Assembly (NCBI GenBank): GCA_011523315.1 | Contig: WTHE01000611.1 | Location: forward strand, 1 to 15,119 | Direction: 5' to 3' | DNA: 15,119 nt | From: Candidatus Binatota bacterium | GTDB lineage: Bacteria; Desulfobacterota; Binatia; Bin18 | Shown: positions 7,489 through 14,104 of the stretch, piece after piece | Numbering within the stretch: the stretch's first letter is position 1 | Layout of the letters: the number at the start of each line of letters is the position of its first letter | Notes under the pieces: generated by a model | The model's input: only the letters and a program-made list of their open reading frames with translations | Database searches by the model: none | Told to the model about the DNA's origin: nothing | Position numbers and translations under genes: made by a program

Positions 7489-8049
7489 TCAGTCCGCGTC
7501 TTCCGTTATCTTCTGCAGCGCCCGTTGCTCGTCCGCCACCATCTCGGCAAACACCTCCTCTTCGAGCGTTCGATAGCGCTCAAGGACAGCCGTGACCCTG
7601 TCCTGGCCCTCGTGTTCGGCCATCCGGGCCAGTTTTTCAGACACCCAGTCGAGGTGGCTTTTCTCATCTTCCTGGAGTTCGTCAAGGACTTTGCGGGTGG
7701 CGGCGTCCACCTCGGGCCGGGCGGCGTGCTCTTCGTAGCGCTTGCGCGAGCGTTCTTCGACCACATAGGTCAGAGCGAGCAGGTCGAGCAACTTTGAGGG
7801 CAGGCCGATCTTACGGCGCAGATGGCGATGATAGCCGTTGTCAATGCGGACCGGGACGCCACCCAGGGCTCGAATCCGTTCGGTCCACAGCCAGGCGTGC
7901 TTAGTTTCGTCGGCCAGATGCCGGGAGAGTTTCTCTTGCAGACGGGGGTCGTCCATGCGGTTGATCAAGCGCAGAATGAGGTCGGCGCCGCGCAGTTCGG
8001 CCTCACGGTAGTAGTTGAACAGGAGAATATCGTAGGCGTTTTTGTCCAT
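7489..8049 (-). CDS. ferritin-like di-iron protein
   Basis: A 186-residue four-helix-bundle protein with the full carboxylate di-iron ligand set: a glutamate in YYREAEL (E16 or E18), E48 and H51 in ADETKHAWLW, E98 or E99 in VVEERSRKRY, and E129 with H132 in EDEKSHLDW. This E..ExxH..E..ExxH pattern is that of rubrerythrin, ferritin-like and MiaE/Coq7-type proteins. It lacks the C-terminal rubredoxin cysteines of classical rubrerythrin, so it may act as an oxidase, hydroxylase or iron/peroxide handling protein. ATG at 8049 is preceded by GAGGAGTCAGGGA on the minus strand. It lies 57 bases downstream of the HAD gene on the same strand and may be co-transcribed with it. It converges with the VWA gene, leaving only 8 bases between the two stops. 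The exact substrate is not known. Confidence 0.8.
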   Translation of the reverse strand: MDKNAYDILLFNYYREAELRGADLILRLINRMDDPRLQEKLSRHLADETKHAWLWTERIRALGGVPVRIDNGYHRHLRRKIGLPSKLLDLLALTYVVEERSRKRYEEHAARPEVDAATRKVLDELQEDEKSHLDWVSEKLARMAEHEGQDRVTAVLERYRTLEEEVFAEMVADEQRALQKITEDAD

Positions 8050-8106
8050 GGTGGTGTCCCTGACTCCTCATAGCCGAACCGTCCGGCCCAGGGCAAGCTG
8101 TGCGGC

Positions 8107-8865
8107 TCAGCCGGGGGCGACCTCCATGAGCCGGTCGATGCAGGCGTGTAGCTCGGTCAGGCTGCTGATCTCATATTCCGCTCGGGTAGCCCCGAGCTGG
8201 TGTTGAAGCTGGGCCGGCAGGTCGGTGATGGCGAGGCGTTTGCGGTTCAGCCATACGCCGTGAATCCCGACCGCCTGGGCACCGGCAATATCGTGCAGCA
8301 GCGAATCGCCGACATGCACGACCTGCTCGGGCCGGCAGCCTGCGGCTTCAAGCGCGGCCTCAAAGATGGCCGGATGGGGCTTGCCACGCGCAAACTCGCC
8401 GCCGACAAAAATGGTGTCAAAAAACGCTTCCAGTCCGCTGGCGCTGACTTTGGTGCGTTGCATGGCAGGCGCACCGTTAGTTAACAGGCTGAGGTGGAAG
8501 CGTCGGCTCAGGCGGGACAGCAGCGGCACGACATCAGGAAAGGGCCGGCAGTGACGAAGGCGGTGTTGCCAGTACACGGCTGCGGCCTCGCGTTCTACCG
8601 CAGGATCGTGGCAGCCCCATTGCCCCAGGGCTTGTTGCCACACCGCCATGAGCATGGCCTCGGGCGAGGACAGGTGGCGCAGATGGCGATCATAGTCGCC
8701 CCAGGCCGTTTCCGAGGCCTGGCGGTAGGTCTGGATGAGATCCGCAGTCGGAATGTCGGGCCACTGCCGGCGTATGATCGCACAGGCGTGGTCGAGCGCT
8801 TCCTGAATGGAGTCGCCGTCATCGGCCAGCGTTCCGTCAAAATCAAAAAAAATTGCGCTGAGCAT
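8107..8865 (-). CDS. HAD-superfamily hydrolase (phosphatase)
   Basis: A 252-residue haloacid-dehalogenase-type phosphatase. All four HAD motifs are present: FFDFDGTL (nucleophile D8, acid D10), LLTNG (residues 127-131), GKPHP with K162, and GDSLLHDIAG with D187 and D192. An alpha-helical cap lies between motifs I and II (residues 15-105, type C1), as in phosphoglycolate phosphatase and pyrimidine 5'-nucleotidase (YjjG) relatives. The substrate cannot be assigned. The start MLSAIFFDF leaves the usual few residues before motif I; no clear Shine-Dalgarno site precedes it, and a leaderless or weakly initiated transcript is possible. It is divergent from the FAD oxidase across a 262-base gap. A functional link with a glycolate or lactate oxidase through phosphoglycolate phosphatase activity is conceivable but unproven. 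Confidence 0.85.
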   Translation of the reverse strand: MLSAIFFDFDGTLADDGDSIQEALDHACAIIRRQWPDIPTADLIQTYRQASETAWGDYDRHLRHLSSPEAMLMAVWQQALGQWGCHDPAVEREAAAVYWQHRLRHCRPFPDVVPLLSRLSRRFHLSLLTNGAPAMQRTKVSASGLEAFFDTIFVGGEFARGKPHPAIFEAALEAAGCRPEQVVHVGDSLLHDIAGAQAVGIHGVWLNRKRLAITDLPAQLQHQLGATRAEYEISSLTELHACIDRLMEVAPG

Positions 8866-8925
8866 GGGTCACGGGTAGGCAGTTCGTGCTTCGTCGGCGT
8901 ATCGTGCGGCTGCCTGTGGGGCTGT

Positions 8926-8954
8926 ATTGTGCGCTTTCTGCGTGGCTTATGCAA
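8926..8954 (-). promoter_or_regulatory. candidate promoter for the HAD-ferritin-like unit
   Basis: On the minus strand, TTGCAT (8954-8949) and CACAAT (8931-8926) stand 17 bases apart, matching the sigma-70 consensus at 3 and 4 of 6 positions. It is 60 bases upstream of the HAD start. The match is weak. Confidence 0.3.
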
Positions 8955-8973
8955 TTGCGGTGGCCGCGAAGCT

Positions 8974-9002
8974 TTGGTCTCGACCAGCTTGCGTGCTATA
9001 CT
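8974..9002 (+). promoter_or_regulatory. candidate sigma-70 promoter with extended -10 for the FAD oxidase
   Basis: TTGGTC (8974-8979), a 17-base spacer, and TATACT (8997-9002) preceded by TGC, which makes an extended -10. The predicted start of transcription is near 9009, leaving a leader of about 120 bases before the FAD-oxidase gene. It is the best promoter match in the 262-base divergent region. Confidence 0.55.
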
Positions 9003-9068
9003 CCCCCGCGCGTGACACGGAGTGTGGCTGATGAGCTGTCGAACCGACACCTGGGGCTCTGCGTTGAG

Positions 9069-9098
9069 GCTGGCCACGGCGGCGAAGGCGTGGCCAGC
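9069..9098 (+). promoter_or_regulatory. perfect 10-bp stem-loop in the FAD-oxidase leader
   Basis: GCTGGCCACG (9069-9078) and CGTGGCCAGC (9089-9098) are exact inverted repeats around a ten-base loop. It lies about 17 bases before the Shine-Dalgarno site, after the likely transcription start. It could be an RNA element controlling translation or stability, or a DNA operator. It is not followed by a T-run, so it is not a terminator. Confidence 0.5.
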
Positions 9099-9115
9099 GG
9101 GCAGTGCTGAAGAGC

Positions 9116-9123
9116 GAGGAGGG
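9116..9123 (+). promoter_or_regulatory. strong ribosome-binding site fixing the FAD-oxidase start
   Basis: GAGGAGGG ends 4 bases before ATG 9128. This favours ATG 9128 over the in-frame GTG at 9104, which would place the site inside the coding region. Confidence 0.75.
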
Positions 9124-9127
9124 CTGT

Positions 9128-10504
9128 ATGTCTCTGGTTCATGAGCTGAGTAGCCTCCTGCCCGCAGCGCGCATCTCGACACGGGTCGCCGACCTGGAGG
9201 TGGCCGCAGGGGATGAATCGGCGTGTCAGCCGGTCCGGCCCGATGTGGTCGTCTGGCCACTGTCTACCGACGAGGTCAGCCGTGTGGTCGGCTGTGCCTG
9301 GACCCACGGAGTACCGGTTACCGCCCGTGGGGCGGGCTCGAGCCTGGAGGGCAATCCGATTCCGGTTCGGGGTGGGATCGTGCTCGACCTGTCCCGTATG
9401 GACGCGGTCGTTGAGGTTCATCAGGAAGATTTACAGGTCAGCGTCCAGCCCGGCATTGTCTATAACCGGCTGAATGAGCAGCTCAAACCGTGGGGTCTGT
9501 TTTTCCCGCCGTCGCCCGGTGGCAGTTCGGATGTGGCGACGATTGGCGGGATGGTCGCCAACAATGCCAGCGGTATCTATTCGGTCAAATACGGTGGCAC
9601 GCGCGAGCATGTGCAGGCCGCCACGGTTGTCACTGGGACCGGACACGTCCTGGAACTCGGCACCCGGAGTCGCAAAACCTCCTCCGGCTATCATCTGCTG
9701 GGTCTGGTGGTTGGCTCGGAAGGCACGCTGGCGATCGCCACCCAGCTGACGCTGTCCCTGGCCGGCCTGCCCCAGGGCCGCAAACAGGGCGCCCTGACCT
9801 TTCCGACCGAAAAGGATGCGGCCACGGCTATCGCGACGATGATGCGCTATGGCGTGGATCTGGCTGCGGTCGAATTTCTTGACCGGCGCTCCATCGTTGC
9901 CCTCAACCGCTACCGCGGGTTTGGTTTGGAGGAGCAGCCGTCGCTGTTTCTTGAGGTCCACGGTACCCCGGACTCGGTTGACGCTGTCTTTGAGACCGCC
10001 CAAGCCGTGTGTGAAGAGCAGGCCGGGCGGGTGATCGTCCTGCCCGACGGACAGAACCCGTGGGACGTGCGGCATTTTACCACCCGGGCGATTCAGGCGC
10101 TGAAACCCGAGGGCAAAACGATCCGCACCGATATGGGTTTTCCCCTCTCGCGTCTGCCCGAGGTGGTCGAGCACAGCTACGCCATTGCCGAGCGCCACGG
10201 GGTTGTGCTGCACACCTTTGGCCACGCCGGGCTTGGCATTTTGCACGCCCTGCTGCGCGAGGACCCGGCCGATACGCAGCGCTGGGCAGCGGCTCAGCGG
10301 GCCAAAGACGAGATGGTCGGGTTCGTCCTATCGGTCGGCGGAACAGCCTCGGGTGAGCACGGCATCGGGTTGGGCAGTCAGAAGTATGTCGCCCAAGAGC
10401 ACGGCTCCAGCCTCGCACTGATGAAGCACATCAAGCGGGTGTTTGATCCCAAACACATCCTGAACCCGGGCAAGATCTGGCCGGACGAGGGCGTAGACGG
10501 CTGA
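9128..10504 (+). CDS. FAD-linked oxidase, GlcD / D-lactate dehydrogenase type
   Basis: A 458-residue PCMH-type flavoprotein of the glycolate oxidase subunit D / D-2-hydroxyacid dehydrogenase family. FAD-binding part: residues about 35-210, with PVTARGAGSSLEGNPIP (63-79), FPPSPGGSSDVATIGGMVA (126-143), NNASG and GSEGTLAI (197-203). C-terminal FAD-oxidase cap: about 215-455, with EHGIG (410-414) and VFDPKHILNPGKIWP. These enzymes oxidise 2-hydroxy acids such as glycolate or D-lactate and pass electrons to cytochrome c, quinone or a GlcE/F partner. No GlcE or GlcF gene follows, so it probably acts as the single-subunit LDHD type. The normally conserved metal-site motif HAGDGNLH reads HAGLGILH here (366-373), so activity or substrate may differ. 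Start ATG 9128 is set by the adjacent GAGGAGGG. Confidence 0.88.
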   Translation: MSLVHELSSLLPAARISTRVADLEVAAGDESACQPVRPDVVVWPLSTDEVSRVVGCAWTHGVPVTARGAGSSLEGNPIPVRGGIVLDLSRMDAVVEVHQEDLQVSVQPGIVYNRLNEQLKPWGLFFPPSPGGSSDVATIGGMVANNASGIYSVKYGGTREHVQAATVVTGTGHVLELGTRSRKTSSGYHLLGLVVGSEGTLAIATQLTLSLAGLPQGRKQGALTFPTEKDAATAIATMMRYGVDLAAVEFLDRRSIVALNRYRGFGLEEQPSLFLEVHGTPDSVDAVFETAQAVCEEQAGRVIVLPDGQNPWDVRHFTTRAIQALKPEGKTIRTDMGFPLSRLPEVVEHSYAIAERHGVVLHTFGHAGLGILHALLREDPADTQRWAAAQRAKDEMVGFVLSVGGTASGEHGIGLGSQKYVAQEHGSSLALMKHIKRVFDPKHILNPGKIWPDEGVDG

Positions 10505-10506
10505 GT

Positions 10507-10523
10507 GGCCTCGACGCGAGGTC
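10507..10523 (+). terminator. weak hairpin after the FAD-oxidase gene
   Basis: GGCCTCG and CGAGGTC pair (7 bp with one G-T) around ACG, 2 bases after the stop codon. The following TTGTCG is only slightly T-rich and overlaps the -35 of the next promoter candidate. Termination here is possible but not well supported. Confidence 0.3.
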
Positions 10524-10553
10524 TTGTCGAGCGGGGCTGGGCCGCAGTATGAT
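10524..10553 (+). promoter_or_regulatory. candidate sigma-70 promoter for the amidohydrolase
   Basis: TTGTCG (10524-10529), an 18-base spacer and TATGAT (10548-10553, 5 of 6 match to TATAAT). The predicted leader is about 38 bases, ending in a strong AGGAGG site at 10587-10592. Confidence 0.45.
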
Positions 10554-10597
10554 CCAGAGTCTGGAGATTCTACCGTCATCCATAAGAGGAGGGTCGT

Positions 10598-11707
10598 ATG
10601 GCACAGTATACGCTCATTTCCGCTGACTCGCATATGTGTGAGCCGCCCGACATGTGGGCCGAACGGATCGATAAGCAGTATCGGGACCGGGCTCCGCGCT
10701 CGGTTCACGGCCACGAGGGCAAAGAGGGCGAGTTCTTCACCTGTGAGAATATCACCCCAATTCCCATGGCTGGGGCGTTTGGCGCCGGGGTCACGGCCGA
10801 AGAGCTGCCCAACCATAACACAAAGGGCTTTGCCGCCGCACCGGCCAGTGTGTGGGACCCGGCCGAACGCCTCAAAGAACAGGACCGGGACGGGGTGGCG
10901 GCCGAGGTGCTGTACACCACGTTCGGCATGATGCTGTACGGCTTGGACGACGCCGGCCTGCGGGGTGCCTGCTTCCGAGCCTATAACGACTTTGTGGCCG
11001 AGTATTGCAGCTATAATACCGACCGGCTGGTCGGCGTCGGGCTGGTGACGCTCGAAGATGTTGACGCTGGCGTGGCCGAACTCAAACGGTGTGCCGACAA
11101 GGGCCTGCGGGGAGCGATGATCTGGGCCTCGCCACCGGATGAACGGCCGTATGGCCACCCCGACTACGATCCGTTCTGGGCCGCCTCCCAGGACCTGAAT
11201 ATGCCCCTGTCGCTCCATATTCTGACCGGACGGGGAGGCACCGGGATCAACTTCAACAAATTCCTGACCTCGTATATGTCCCTGCCGGCCGAGATTCAGC
11301 GTACCCTGTCGATCATGATATTCGGTGGAGTGTTTGAACGCTTCCCCAAACTCCAGATCGTCTCGGCTGAGAACGACGTGTCCTGGATTCCGCACTTTCT
11401 GTACCGGCTCGACCACGCCTATGACCGCTTCCGGCATTTCGAGGGAGTGAACCTGTCCATGCTGCCCAGCGAGTATATGAAGCGCAACGTGGTCGCCACC
11501 TTCCAGTTCGAGCAGGCCACAGCCGATTTCACCCGCCAGCTGTTTGGTGCCGAACGCATCATGTGGTCGTCGGACTATCCCCACACCGACTCGACCTGGC
11601 CGCACTCGCGTGAGTTCATCGACGAGGCCTTCAGGGATATGCCCGAGGAGGACATCCAGAAGGTGGTGGGTGGAAACGTCGCCCGCATTTATAGCGTGAA
11701 CGTGTAG
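10598..11707 (+). CDS. amidohydrolase family 2 (TIM-barrel metal-dependent hydrolase or decarboxylase)
   Basis: A 369-residue amidohydrolase-2 type TIM-barrel enzyme, related to ACMS decarboxylase, gamma-resorcylate decarboxylase and similar hydrolases. Seen: the N-terminal metal-site strand LISADSHMCEPPDMW (D10, H12), in the DSHxxEP form common in this branch; VGVGLVTLEDVDAGVAELKR typical of the barrel middle; a metal-ligand histidine in LSLHILTG (H207); and the terminal catalytic aspartate in WSSDYPHTDSTWP (D326), followed by a GGNVARIY ending typical of the family. The product is cytoplasmic, with no signal peptide. The start is supported by AGGAGG 5 bases upstream. The gene sits 93 bases after the FAD oxidase with its own promoter candidate and faces an SDR-epoxide hydrolase pair. 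The family hydrolyses or decarboxylates many ring acids and esters; the substrate cannot be named. Confidence 0.88.
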   Translation: MAQYTLISADSHMCEPPDMWAERIDKQYRDRAPRSVHGHEGKEGEFFTCENITPIPMAGAFGAGVTAEELPNHNTKGFAAAPASVWDPAERLKEQDRDGVAAEVLYTTFGMMLYGLDDAGLRGACFRAYNDFVAEYCSYNTDRLVGVGLVTLEDVDAGVAELKRCADKGLRGAMIWASPPDERPYGHPDYDPFWAASQDLNMPLSLHILTGRGGTGINFNKFLTSYMSLPAEIQRTLSIMIFGGVFERFPKLQIVSAENDVSWIPHFLYRLDHAYDRFRHFEGVNLSMLPSEYMKRNVVATFQFEQATADFTRQLFGAERIMWSSDYPHTDSTWPHSREFIDEAFRDMPEEDIQKVVGGNVARIYSVNV

Positions 11708-11711
11708 GGGC

Positions 11712-11737
11712 GGGCGGGGGCAGGCTCGCCCCCGCTC
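11712..11737. terminator. GC-rich hairpin in the convergent gap, possible bidirectional terminator
   Basis: GCGGGGGC (11714-11721) and GCCCCCGC (11728-11735) pair perfectly around a six-base loop, extendable to 10 bp. It fills the 35-base gap between the convergent amidohydrolase and epoxide-hydrolase genes. The T-run expected of an intrinsic terminator is missing on both sides, so it may act with Rho or mainly protect 3' ends. Confidence 0.5.
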
Positions 11738-11742
11738 CGTTG

Positions 11743-12906
11743 CTAGCGCAAGGCCCGGAAGAAGGTGCGGATATCCTCGGCCAGCTGCTGCGGCTCTTCG
11801 GCGTGGGCAAAGTGTCCGCCGGCGGTCATCAGCGACCAGTGTTTAAGATTGTAGTAGCGCTCGGCCCAGCGACGCGGCATGAGCGCCAGCTCCTGGGGAA
11901 ACACGGCGATACCGGTCGGCGACTCGACCACCGGGCTGCGGTCGTGTGACGGAGCCCACAGGTGGTGTTTGGCCTCGTAATAGTAGCGCACCGAGGTGAC
12001 AAAGGTCTCGGTCACCCAGTAGATCATCATCGTGTTCAGCAGATCGTCTTTTGAGAACCGCCGCTCGACCTCGCCTCCGCAGTCGCTCCAGTTCCGTCGC
12101 CGTTCCAGAATCCAGGCGCACAGCGCAACCGGCGAGTCGTGCATGCCATAGGCCAGGGTTTGCGGGTCGGTGGTTTGCACCACCACATGGCTGGTCGCGC
12201 CCTGCATGCGGGTTTGCATGCGCTCATACCAGCCCTCCTCGTCCGGCCCGTAGTCCTTGGGATCGACCTGTTCGGCGGAAAAAAAGCCCAGCGGAATCGC
12301 CAGATTGATATGCGTGCCAATCAGGTGTTGGGCGTGCTTGTGGCCCAGCTGCATAGTCACCAGCGCTCCCCAGTCACCGCCTTGGGCGCCGAATTTGTCA
12401 TAGCCCAGCACATCCTGCATCAGTCTTAGCCACAGGTCGGCGGTGCGGACAAAGTTGATCCCCGGGGTGGTCAGGGGCGAGGAAAAGCCATAGCCGGGCA
12501 GCGACGGGACGACCACATCAAAGGCGTCCTGGGGGTCGCCGCCAAACGCGGCCGGGTCGGACAGCGGCCGGATGATGTGTTTGAGATCCCAGAAGGTCCA
12601 CGGCCAGCCGTGGGTCAGGATCAGCGGTATGGGATTGGGACCCTTGCCCGGCTCATGAATGAAGTGGATCGGAACGCCCTCGATGGTGGTCGTGTAGTTG
12701 GCAAAGGCGTTGATCTCGCGCTCGGTAGCGCGCCAGTCGTAGCCGTTCAGCCAGTACTCGACTAGCTCCATCAGGTAGGATTTGTTCGTGCCGTAGGCCC
12801 AATCGGCATTATTGAAATCGTGCGGCCAGCGCACCCGGCTCAGGCGGCTGCGCAGGTCGGTCAGGGTCTGTTCGGCAACAGCAATCGTAAACGGCTCTTT
12901 TTGCAT
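11743..12906 (-). CDS. epoxide hydrolase (alpha/beta hydrolase with EHN domain)
   Basis: A 387-residue epoxide hydrolase of the microsomal/juvenile-hormone type. The N-terminal EHN domain covers residues about 4-110 (LRSRLSRVRWPHD, WLNGYDWRATEREINAF). The alpha/beta hydrolase core shows the oxyanion motif HGWPWTFWD (99-107), LPGYGFSSP, the nucleophile D178 in GAQGGDWGALV and the catalytic histidine H365 in TAGGHFAHAEEP. Eukaryotic relatives are membrane-bound; this one has no signal anchor and is probably soluble. It opens epoxides to diols. ATG 12906 is preceded by TGGAGCC; an in-frame extension to 13017 would run into the SDR gene and has no family resemblance. It follows the SDR gene by 28 bases on the same strand, so the two are probably co-transcribed: the diol made here could be oxidised by the SDR. 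That pairing is inference. Confidence 0.9.
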   Translation of the reverse strand: MQKEPFTIAVAEQTLTDLRSRLSRVRWPHDFNNADWAYGTNKSYLMELVEYWLNGYDWRATEREINAFANYTTTIEGVPIHFIHEPGKGPNPIPLILTHGWPWTFWDLKHIIRPLSDPAAFGGDPQDAFDVVVPSLPGYGFSSPLTTPGINFVRTADLWLRLMQDVLGYDKFGAQGGDWGALVTMQLGHKHAQHLIGTHINLAIPLGFFSAEQVDPKDYGPDEEGWYERMQTRMQGATSHVVVQTTDPQTLAYGMHDSPVALCAWILERRRNWSDCGGEVERRFSKDDLLNTMMIYWVTETFVTSVRYYYEAKHHLWAPSHDRSPVVESPTGIAVFPQELALMPRRWAERYYNLKHWSLMTAGGHFAHAEEPQQLAEDIRTFFRALR

Positions 12907-12934
12907 GTGAGGCTCCAGTGTCTGAGGGGGGCGC

Positions 12935-13726
12935 TCAGTAGGCTGACAAACCGCCATCGCCGGGAATCGCCACGCCGTTGACCATGCGCGACTCGTCCGA
13001 GGCCAGGAACAGGGCAATGCGGGCGATGTCTTCCGGTTCGCCGACCGAGAAGGGGTACTTTTCTATTTGGGCTTTGAGGTTGATGGCGGCCGCCTGGGCG
13101 TTGGGGGCGGGAATATCCAGGCTCTCGCCAAAGCGTTGCTTGACCCGGTCGGTCATGATGACCCCGGGGCAGATCGCGTTGGCGCGAATGTTGTTTCTGG
13201 CATAGGTGCCGGCCAGAACCTGGGTGAAGGACAGGATGGCGCCCTTGGCCGAGGTGTAGACGTGGATGGGGAACGAGCCGCGCAGGGCGACAACCGACGA
13301 CATGTTGATGATTGAGCCACCGCCGTTTTCAATCAGCTTGGGAATGCCGTGGCGACAACACAGAAAGGTGCCGAGCAGGTCGAGCGAGATAGTGTGATTC
13401 CAGACCGACATATCGACCTCGGTGACCTTGCCGTCTTCGACAATCGAACCGCCGGCGCTGTTGTACAACACGTCGAGCTTGCCGTACACCTCAAGCGTGG
13501 TGTCAATCGCGTTTTTCACGCTGTCTTCCTTGGTGACATCGGTTTCCACAAAGGTGGCCTCACCGCCTCCCTCGCGGACCAGCGTTTCGGCCGCCTGGCC
13601 CAGTTCGGGCCGCAGCTCGGCAATCACCACCTTGGCTCCTTCCCGGGTAAAAATCTGCGAGGCTGCCCGGGCAATGCCCGAACCCGCACCGGTAATGAAC
13701 ACCACTTTTCCGTCGAGTCGTCCCAT
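12935..13726 (-). CDS. short-chain dehydrogenase/reductase
   Basis: A 263-residue classical SDR. Seen: cofactor motif TGAGSGIA (12-19), an acidic residue after strand 2 (E37 in VVIAEL) suggesting NAD(H) over NADP(H), DVT at 63-65, NSAGG (89-93), catalytic serine in INMSSVVALRG (S143/S144), the Y157-xxx-K161 pair in VYTSAKGA, ICPG and a GDGGLSAY end. The start chosen is ATG 13726 with AAGGAGG just upstream; a longer frame to 13795 would cross the predicted promoter and lacks family sequence. It is the first gene of a two-gene unit with the epoxide hydrolase. The residues fit oxidation of a secondary alcohol or reduction of a ketone, but the substrate is unknown. Catalytic residues are intact. 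Confidence 0.93.
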   Translation of the reverse strand: MGRLDGKVVFITGAGSGIARAASQIFTREGAKVVIAELRPELGQAAETLVREGGGEATFVETDVTKEDSVKNAIDTTLEVYGKLDVLYNSAGGSIVEDGKVTEVDMSVWNHTISLDLLGTFLCCRHGIPKLIENGGGSIINMSSVVALRGSFPIHVYTSAKGAILSFTQVLAGTYARNNIRANAICPGVIMTDRVKQRFGESLDIPAPNAQAAAINLKAQIEKYPFSVGEPEDIARIALFLASDESRMVNGVAIPGDGGLSAY

Positions 13727-13741
13727 AGCTCGCCTCCTTCG

Positions 13742-13766
13742 TCTCGAGGGTATCGAAGTGTCGAGA
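13742..13766 (-). promoter_or_regulatory. inverted repeat, possible operator upstream of the SDR gene
   Basis: TCTCGA and TCGAGA form a 6-13-6 inverted repeat between the -10 box and the ribosome-binding site, spanning the expected transcription start. A repressor could bind there. The arms are short, so chance is not excluded. Confidence 0.3.
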
Positions 13767-13795
13767 TTATGCCCACTAATGGCAGCCACAGGCAA
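13766..13795 (-). promoter_or_regulatory. candidate sigma-70 promoter for the SDR-epoxide hydrolase operon
   Basis: On the minus strand, TTGCCT (13795-13790), an 18-base spacer and CATAAT (13771-13766) match consensus at 4 and 5 of 6 positions. It lies in the 74-base gap after the acylphosphatase stop, about 40 bases upstream of the SDR start codon. Confidence 0.5.
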
Positions 13796-13800
13796 CGGGG

Positions 13801-14088
13801 TCAGGCGCGAGGCGTGTCATAGCTGATCACAAAATCAGTCCACCGCCCGCTCGCCGCCTGCCAGGCCGCCCTGACGGCGGTGACGCGCGCCCCCGAAGGT
13901 CCGCGCCGCCACCAGTCGAGCAACTGCTCCAGCGTGTCCCGGCGACCCTCTGCCAGCACTTCAACACTGCCGTCGGAACGGTTGCGGACCCAACCGGTGA
14001 GGCCCAGTCGGCGTGCCAGCCTGCGTGTTGCAGCCCGGAAAAACACGCCCTGCACCCGGCCCTGAACCGTGATGTGAAGCTGGTGCAT
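13801..14088 (-). CDS. acyP: acylphosphatase
   Basis: A 95-residue acylphosphatase, the usual length. It hydrolyses the carboxyl-phosphate bond of acyl phosphates in the cytoplasm. Seen: VQGRVQGVFFRAAT with the phosphate-binding arginine R18, and GWVRNRSDGSVEV with the catalytic asparagine N36, then the family ending of about 40 residues. The start MHQLHITV is chosen by family length; a longer frame to 14292 lies antisense-free but inside dut and has no homology features. No clear Shine-Dalgarno site precedes it (the upstream bases are C-rich on the coding strand), and the gene begins 16 bases after the dut stop, so translational coupling is likely. Confidence 0.93.
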   Translation of the reverse strand: MHQLHITVQGRVQGVFFRAATRRLARRLGLTGWVRNRSDGSVEVLAEGRRDTLEQLLDWWRRGPSGARVTAVRAAWQAASGRWTDFVISYDTPRA

Positions 14089-14104
14089 GTTGGGGGTGAA
14101 CGCC

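Noticed and set aside
8073..8087. Imperfect palindrome GCCGAACCGTCCGGC between HAD and ferritin-like genes
   Set aside because: One mismatch, no loop, and common by chance in GC-rich DNA.
9027..9044. CTGATGAG...CGAA resembling the hammerhead ribozyme core
   Set aside because: Stem II would be one base pair, GAAC replaces GAAA, and no stem III with a cleavage triplet is present. The bases form a simple small hairpin instead.
8886..9110. Possible 74-residue small protein in the divergent region
   Set aside because: Starts with GTG lacking a ribosome-binding site, crosses the promoter and leader hairpins, and shows no recognisable features.
10328..11605. 425-codon open frame antisense to the amidohydrolase
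   Set aside because: Composition of a shadow frame; it overlaps two well-supported sense genes and a promoter.
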